From Anisakis pegreffii (Eukaryota > Nematoda > Chromadorea > Rhabditida > Anisakidae): a DNA stretch of 64,000 nucleotides. The position numbers and the translations under genes were made by a program. Position 1 is the first letter of the stretch; each line of letters begins with the position of its first letter. Below the pieces are notes generated by a model, which did not search any database, had not been told where the DNA came from, and saw only the letters and a list, made by a program, of their open reading frames with translations. The stretch is taken from the NCBI GenBank assembly GCA_035041965.1, contig JAPYMA010001303.1, positions 62,001 to 126,000 of the forward strand, in the 5' to 3' direction. Positions 41,701 to 50,700 of the stretch are shown piece by piece.

Positions 41701-44700
41701 CTGCAAAATAGCTGCTCGAAATAAATCTCAAACGCATCTCACGAAAATAAATAATGAATGATTGTAATGAAGATGACAGTGCTGACATCTTGCTTTAAAA
41801 ACTCATTTATTCATGATGTGTCTTGTTATTGTTATAACTGTTAATGTTATTGGTTTATCTGTTTGTTTATTTATGTAATCATTCGTCTTTATTAATGTTT
41901 TATTGGTGGCTTTGAATAGTTCAGAATTGATAGCCATCTTTCAAATGCTATTCGCAATGATGTGGTGTGTCAATCAAATAATGTCAATTTAATGGTTAAC
42001 GTTGATAAGTTGACATTTATTGATGCATTTATCTTCTTGTTGAGACTTTGTAAGATGAATTAGCGTTTTCGTATGAAGTTTTGGCGATTTATTCTTGATG
42101 ATATATGTTCTTGTCGGTGTATATACGAACACAATCAATTTAAATACGTTTCGTGTTTGATTAACACGCCACCCGCCGAAAACTTTGAACATTCAACGTC
42201 AAATTTATCACCGCAAACAGCAACAATTTGTGATCGACCGAGGGGGGTAAGCAGTCGAATCCATTGATATATCACTTACCTACATCATCGCGATTGCCCT
42301 TTCGAATAATGACTTCAATATATTCTTGTCAAAGCCATCCATCAAATAAAATCACAACAAAAAGCGTTGTAAACATTTCAGAATAACTCACCATTTAAAT
42401 TCGATACTTATTTCAACATCCCTGTCCATCCGAATAAGTGCCAATCAATCATTTTGAATCGGCTCGTAAGAATTGAATTCATCGATCTTTCATATAAATT
42501 CGCATAAAGTTCACACTTGAATGCTTCATCGTGTCAACTAATTTCATGTTTCGACAACTGATGATTATTGATGCATATATCACTGTTATTACTCCAATCG
42601 TACGTTCTAGCAAACGGATCCTTTATCACTGTAATGATTGACAATCACATACTTGATAATGCTCACGCTCCGTAATTCATGATGAACTGTCGTTATATAA
42701 TCGTGTACTTGCGATATCGCAGAATATCAATGCAAAATATGCGCATCATGTGTGTTTGTGTGTACCGTGGAATAGCAATTATTAGTCTCATGATGAAAGA
42801 ATATCCGAGACTCCTTTCACTATCAAATTGATAACTTTTCCTCATCTGTTACGGCTGCATGTTTATGAAAATCCGTGCAGTGACAGTGCTACTGAATATC
42901 AAAATGATTTGTAATTGTCGTTAACGATACTCATTTCAGCATCCCTATCCATCCGAGGATCAAAAGAAGCAACTAGCACATGAAACTGGCTTAACAATTC
43001 TACAAGTTAACAATTGGTTAGTTGCTTATTTTATGCCTTATATCGTATAATGTTTGCTTTGCTTGATGCATTTCTCAGAATGGTTCGCGCGCTATGCGAT
43101 AGATCACCGCTGCTGATTGGGTGATCTCACATGTACTACGCACAACAACGTCTCTTTGATACCGTATCAGCTGCTAGCCACTGTAGCGTCGTACTCAATG
43201 CACACACACAATTCAATAGAACAGTCAACGATAATTTCACATTAACTTTTTGTTTGACCAATGAAAAAAATGACACATGAAATTGGCCATGAAATTGTTT
43301 GATGATTAAAGAAGTATCGTCAATGTCGTCCAGAGAAAAGAATAGGCGATATAAGTTTTTTTTTGTTAAGGTGACATACGTTTTTTGAACGGTTGTTATG
43401 AAAAGTGTATTTGTTAATTCGCAGAAGTGACAAAAGAGAATAAGACAATATTCTATCAGTTTAAGAGATTATTTCAACTCGTTCGTTATTTTACTCGAAC
43501 GAACGAACGCACACTTCATCTTTACACTAAAAAATGTCAAGGTCATCTAATCGCATCAATAGTGTCTCTATGTAGTTGCGCTAAACAATATTTTACTTGT
43601 ATTGTACTTCTGCAGGGATCTATCTGCAATAATTTGAAACATAACACTCTCAACTGCTGCTTATCATCCATTTACAATCTATCATTGATACATCATGACA
43701 TTTATTAATCATTTCGTCCATTGAACGTTCACATTTTAATTTATGCATTGCCGAATTTCGCCAAATCATCGAACATGCTCAAAAGAAATGCATTACAAAA
43801 TGGTTGTTTCTCGGAAAAAAATTGAGTGCGCAAATAATACATTAAATGTTATGAATTAATTTGAAGCTTTTTTGAGATCGAAAGAAGACGATAATGATAG
43901 CCTAATTAATACGGGCACTTAGCCATTTTCTGATGAAAAGCGAGATGAAGACTCGAAATACATATTTATCCCTAATAAGGAATGATTATTAGCCTCAAAT
44001 TCACTTCTTTTGGTCGCTCCTTATGTCGTTAGAAATTTGATACTGGTAACGCTTGAGAGAGGTTGATGCAGTATGTTCACTTCTTCTCCTTCCTGTAGAT
44101 TAAGTGGTTAAATACAGATTATATGACACCAGTAAGTCAAACATCTTCATTGTTGTGTCGCATCATCCAGTGTCATCATCATCATTATACCTTCTGTTTC
44201 ACTTTTTCAACATTTCCTTCAGCTGAGAAGCGGAGATGTTGGGAGTAGGGACTGTCTGAGGAGCACTCATGATCAAGACAGGCGTTTTTGCCGTCTCAGA
44301 TCAACCTGTTTTTGATAGTATGATAGAATTTTTAGGCTGAATGAATGCCGATCGATAACTAAATGAATTCAGTTATTTTTTTGATGTGGTTTAGAAACAG
44401 CTCTGGATACGAGAACAGCGATAAGTTGATTAGATCGGCTGGTGAAAAGAAAAAAGCTTTCATGTGAAAACTGAAAAACAAAAGAGATTTTTGGCAACTG
44501 GCAAAGTGCGCAGTCAGTTGACAAAGAGAGCCGATAATTGCAGGAAACAAAAAGCGCAATAGAATGCGGTAATATAGCAGAGAACATATCCTTTTATGCA
44601 TTAAAATGTTCGAATATAATAGACTGGAATGGATCAATTCATAAATTAAAGTGCTATTAGGATTATATCATGCGACGTCAATAAATCTACTTAAACACTC

Positions 44701-47700
44701 AAATACCAATTGAGTAAATTATCCAATTATATTGGTGCTGTGTTGCGGTTGTTGAGTTGAGTTAAGTGCATTCAATCCGTTTATATCCCTTTCCTATCCT
44801 CTCATATCCAAACGCTTCCTTCGCCTATATTAATCAGTCCTTTCATTCAACGTATCGTAGCATGCAAAAATCCACTATAATTTGGTATTCATATCAAAGC
44901 TCATGAGCACATACACCATCCATCGTGATAATTGTGTAATGACTTCCACATCGTTTTATCCTACAACAATATAATGATTATATGGTGGTGTTATTAGTAA
45001 TCTAGTTGTAAATAGTATTGTTGATATGACGGGGATATCGTATTGAAAGCATTGCGAAACAATCACGGAAAGAGGGAAGTGAGGGGCTGAGAAACTCAAT
45101 GAATCGGCGATTTGCTTTCTTTCATTGATCCGGCCTTTTAGGAGGAAGCATGAAGCTGAGGAGATCTAAGTACCTGAATCAGATTTTTAAAGACTATCTC
45201 CTGAGAACAACCACTATCATTCAACGATCTGCTGCAAATCACTTTAGACCGACCATTTTTTGAATACGAGATAATTCCTCGTTGCTTTATTGATCGCTTG
45301 TGTTTTGTGGATTATTTGAGGGCAATTTATTCGTTTAATTATCATAATGACAAAAGACACTCACATTGAGGATGCAGGCTATAATAAGATCTGAGACAAA
45401 GGGATGGATATATCTCGTTGCCTTTCATCAACAATGCAAATGAGAAAACGACCGCCGTTCGATAATGAGGGGATAGGTGCTGCTTCAAATTTATTGCTTC
45501 ATTGTCTTTCACATGCGGAATGAGCGAAGGCATTTTCTTGTTGAACAGTAAGGATTGTATGTGAACCAATTACTACGAAATGGCACTGTTATTCTAAACA
45601 CATTCCATTGTAATTTTGCAGTGAATTATGAGGCATTAATGTGTTCCATAGAGCCATAACTTGCTGGCAATTGAGCCATAAAATGTCACCATACACACAA
45701 TACGAGTGCTGCTTCTGTTGCTGTTTTAACGCATTGTTCTTTAATTGCACCGTAAATTATAACTGATCGACATTGCGATACAATGCGTTTTATTGCAACA
45801 TACATTATACATTACACTTGTTTTATTGAGCATTTGAGAGACGATATTTAGAATAAACCTTGTCTGTATAGCATTCATATCATATTTATAGCATATGGCT
45901 GACTGCTCTTCCTTTTGTATTCATTACGATGCTCGATGCAATGAATATTTACTGCATAGCATTAAAAAAATTATATGCATTTCATTAGTGCGCCATTTTT
46001 GGGAGCGTATAAAAGTTCAGGGAGACCTGAACATCACGGTGGATCAGTCTAGGGATTGCATTCGGTAGCAAAAAATCAGAGGTCAGGTCCTCATCTATAT
46101 TATATAAAAGCTTGTCTTAGCATAATGCGATATAACTGCGACACAACGACAGTTCCCCAAGGAACGATCGTATTCGAAAAAGATGAGAAATTTGATCGTG
46201 GTTTCATCCGACTTGTCACTTGTCTTCAGAAATCCACGCTCAAAGAGGATAGCCCTGGGGAAATGTCAAAACAAACTGATTCTACCAATGCGACTATTTC
46301 ACTGAATTCGAACAGAATGCACAAAATTCCCCAAACATAAGCTGCAATCGATTTTTGTTGTGTTGAACCTTCAGGGTCTGCAATCCGCGTTAAACGTTTG
46401 ATCAGATCACTTGCACATGCACATGTGAAAATTGCAATGAGAATGCAAGAAATGAATTTTGCAAAAAATTGAAACACTCAAAAAGAATCTCGCTTGTATA
46501 ATAATTGCCTCGTGACAATTCCATCAGTTTTAAAATTTTGATAATTTGCTTTGATGGTAATTCCAGTTAACAGTTTCAAACCGTTTAATGCACCTAAATG
46601 ATTCTTGACTTGTTAATTTCTGTCATAAAGCATATTCTTTGCATCTGCATACTCTTCATTCGTTTACTAGAAAGCGACCGCATAGAACGGAATCAGCGTT
46701 CCCATCGAAAATCACACATGAAAGGTGAATGCTGCTGCTGCAGTTACAGTATCCTTGCTGAACAACAGCACAAGTGCTTATGTGTCTGTCTGTGCGTATA
46801 TCACAAAGCAACTGTGACTGTGACCTCGTCGAATGATTTGCCCAGCTCGGGTCTATCTCTGACATTACTTTCGTTCTTTTTCCTTCATCTCATTGCTGGA
46901 AACATTTCTCTGGATATATTTTGATAAGTCTAAAGAAGGGCTATTACAATTGGTATTGCTTTTTCATGACAGGATTAGTCTTGTATCTCAAGTCATTGTT
47001 TCTTGCTCATTGCTAGATGATGAAGGCTTTGGTAATGATAACGATGACGGTAACAAACGTTGAGGTAATGCAAGCGAAATGTGCTTGACTTTGATGAGAA
47101 TTCCAATTTTGCAGTAAGAATTCATAGTTCAAACGGCAGAATATAGAGTTAGGAAGTGTGGAGAAATTTGATAGCGAATGAAGAAATGAAATGATGAAGT
47201 AAGGAACGAATTGGTTTCGTTGTTCGGTTGTTTGGTTAAGAATGATTGAATAAGACAAAAGAGAGGAGAAACGCGTATGATAGACAGCTCATAGCCTTGA
47301 GAATGATGAATTATCGCAGCTGGTGCAGGAGAAAAGGCTATTGACGGCGGTGCGGCTGAGATGGATAGATAGATGAAATGAACAACGAGCGTACATCATA
47401 CCAACCAACAATTCTGTCATCGATTTCACAACGAATCGATATTTTCGGGGTGTTATCACTAATAATACTAATAATAATATTATAAATTTATTATAATAAG
47501 AATAATGATAAGAACGATGGAACGCAGATCCACTCAATAGGTGACATCAAATGCTCTACCAATCGATCACATTAATTCGATCAGCCAATTACAGTAACCT
47601 TCAAGCATCACAGTTAACGTCATGTTCGGAGATTTGTCAGAAAATGAATACAAGAAATTAAAATTTATTAATTCACTGATTTTTGGCAATAATGTTACGT

Positions 47701-50700
47701 TGAAATTCCTTAGACGCTTATTTATCGTTTTTATTTGGTTGAGAATAAGATTTTTTATGATAAAATATCTCGAATGAGCAATAATGCAGTGTTTCACTAG
47801 ATCCGTTTGGCTTACGTGATTGTCTGAATTGAGAGGTTGCATGAAAAAGCATCAGATGTCCTGATTTGATTCGTTACATCAGAAGTAACATTTATTATTC
47901 CTATTGAGAGACTAGATGAATTGCACGTCTTGAATTGATTGAAATGTCATGGCTGATTTCAATCATTCACTTGAAGTCAACTGATGCGTCGTTGATATAT
48001 TAACTGGTTGATCGACGATTTGTAGCTTTTTCGATGAGATGAATGAATGCTTTAAGTGCTAGTCGATTCTGAGGCATTGCAGGACTGTTTTGCGACAGTT
48101 TTTCTGATTGCAATGCGCACAAAGACACTCAATTTCCGCTATAATGATGGATGTGTAGATGTGATGACATGGAATCTGAACATCTTTGATGTGATATGGC
48201 TGTTGATTGTTTGATTTTTGATTTTTGATCTTGAACTCAGCTCTTGTGGAACAGCAAATCGATCACTCTTGGTCATGTCATGAATGACACAAAAAGATTC
48301 AACCCATTAAAATGCATTCACCGCCAATATTTTTGATATTCAGTTTCCAAAAAACAGATTCCTTGTAAGAATTTGATGTGAATGTGACGGGTAATTGAAT
48401 ATTCAAATGCAAAGTTACTGCCGCTCTTAAATATCATCATTCGTTTCGATTGTTTTGATGCATAGTCACGGCATAAGTTTTTGCAGTGAAAGGAATTTCG
48501 AATTTAAAATGTTTTGCTTCTGCAAATGCATTTAGTGTACATCCGACTTACACTCTCTAATGTTTTCAAATGAAACGCGGCAGCGAGCAGATCACATTTG
48601 AATGAGTATCGGAGCACAGGCCAATAATCAGCAGGCCCGTAAAGTGTGCTGTTACCAGTTGGCGGTAGCCAACGGTTGATTAAGTGTATCAATAAATCTT
48701 CACGTTCAAATTTATTGCTACTAGTTCTGCGATGCAATCTCATCTCATCGTTGCATCGCCGCTGTTATGCCAATGTCTACATCGTCATCGTTAGAATGCT
48801 TTTTTTCCGGCTCCATCCTCAAAATTCTTGCTAGCACTCTACACAGCTGATCGTTGACTCGACTGGAATGTGCTCAAATCAAGCCGTAATATCCAGCCAA
48901 CCATAGCCACTCGATTAACATACAGCTTATTGCTTATTGTGAATCAATCAGGTACTGCCTCGTAAATGAACTGAAACCTATCATCATGTTCGTCAGCTCA
49001 GATATAATACTTTAGCAATCCAAATTCAAGATTTCATTTGATTTTGATAAGGCACATTTTTCAAAAAATTTTACTTGCGACTGATCGATCGCAGATGAAT
49101 TGATCAGTTTGTAAGTCAAACAGCATATGATATGAACTTAATGTGTAGCAGAAGCGTTAGGTGCGCTCGTATATATCCGCTAGATCCGTTAGAAACTGTT
49201 GCATTATTGTGATGGAATAGACGAAAGCAACTGCTCGGTTCAGTGAAAATCGAATTCAAATCCGACAACTATGAGGTGTGCTCTGTGGATAGAGATAGAT
49301 GTGAATGTATAAGGGATGAACTAGAGATATGGTAAGCTTAACAACAGAATACCACCCATTAGCACACATAATTCTCATCAGTCATTAGTGAATAGTAAAT
49401 TCAACAAATAAGACGTAACTAATAAGTACACATGGATGCGGATAGAGAGAAATTTATTAGAAGTTGCTAATTGAGAACTCAGGTTGAGTGATGACTTTCT
49501 GGATGCGTTAAACGGATTGTGCGGAGGATTGACAACAACAAACGTATTGATCAGTTTGTGTGAAAATGATGTTCTGGATCTCGTTGTTGAGCCAAGACAA
49601 AGCATTTGGTGTAATGGTGTTTGGAGTTGCCTTGAGCAAATTCATTTATCCATCATATAACCGATTGAAACAAGGCATCCATCTCAATGCTATTGTTCAG
49701 TGAGCAATATTAATCATCGACAATACATTGTTACACTGTAATCATAACATCTCTTCATCTTTTTTACACTTCAGCACTTGAAGATTCATCGATTCATAAT
49801 AATCTCAACCAAACACTTCACGTCATTAATTCCTTCGTTTGTCGATCCTTTCTCATTTAATACCAACATTATCATTAAAATCCATGTAATCCGATGGCAA
49901 GCATACAGCTGATAAGAGCTCATTGCTTACTAATAGTGATCTACCAATCAGAGAAGTTATTTTTGATCAAATCATTGAATCTCAATCACTGTAACTGATC
50001 ATGCAGCTCTATTGATTTCCATAAGATCGTGAACTTTTATTCCAACAAATGACTACTAATATGTTTGAGTAAGTGATGCAGCACATGAAAATCTACAATC
50101 GTTTGTATCAACCTCATGGTTACAGAGTGCATATAGCAGTACTGTTATTAATAATATCAACAGTAATAGCAAAAATAATATGGGACGAAAACGATTTATA
50201 AGAATCTTACAACAATCTGAAGTGCTATTGGTACAGCACTCGGTTTCAAGCAAAACTTTCCTCCTTCTCGTTTGCGTAGGAAAGTTTTGCTTGAAACCGA
50301 GTGGTGTACCAATATCATTAATGTTGTGAGCCTGAGCCAGGCTATGATCCGGCTTGTATCTATTATCCAATCTGAAGTGCGATAGCATGAGGAAGTAAGA
50401 AGTTGTTGGTTGCCATCATTGCTGTGACGATACCGATGATTCGCTTAGCACATTTCCGCTTAACGAGCACAGTCGAATAAGGAGTTATCGTAACCCGTAA
50501 TTATGTTCGTCCAATAGAATCGACCGAAATAGTGATTGTTTTCCAATCAAGTGCGTTATTTTCAAATCGATGATGTTTTTCGCCACAGTAATAAACTAGG
50601 GACCGGTTCAATTATAACTCTGTTTTGGAAAAGTACTTGCTATACTTTCAAATAAGCACGATCCCAGGATCTGTTCCAAATCTCCACGAAATCGGATAAT

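Noticed and set aside
41968..42643. PBC-Meis composite-like sites (TGATTGACA or its complement) at 41968, 42635 and 27289
   Set aside because: A nine-base motif is expected about this often by chance in 64 kb of AT-rich DNA on two strands, so autoregulation is not supported.
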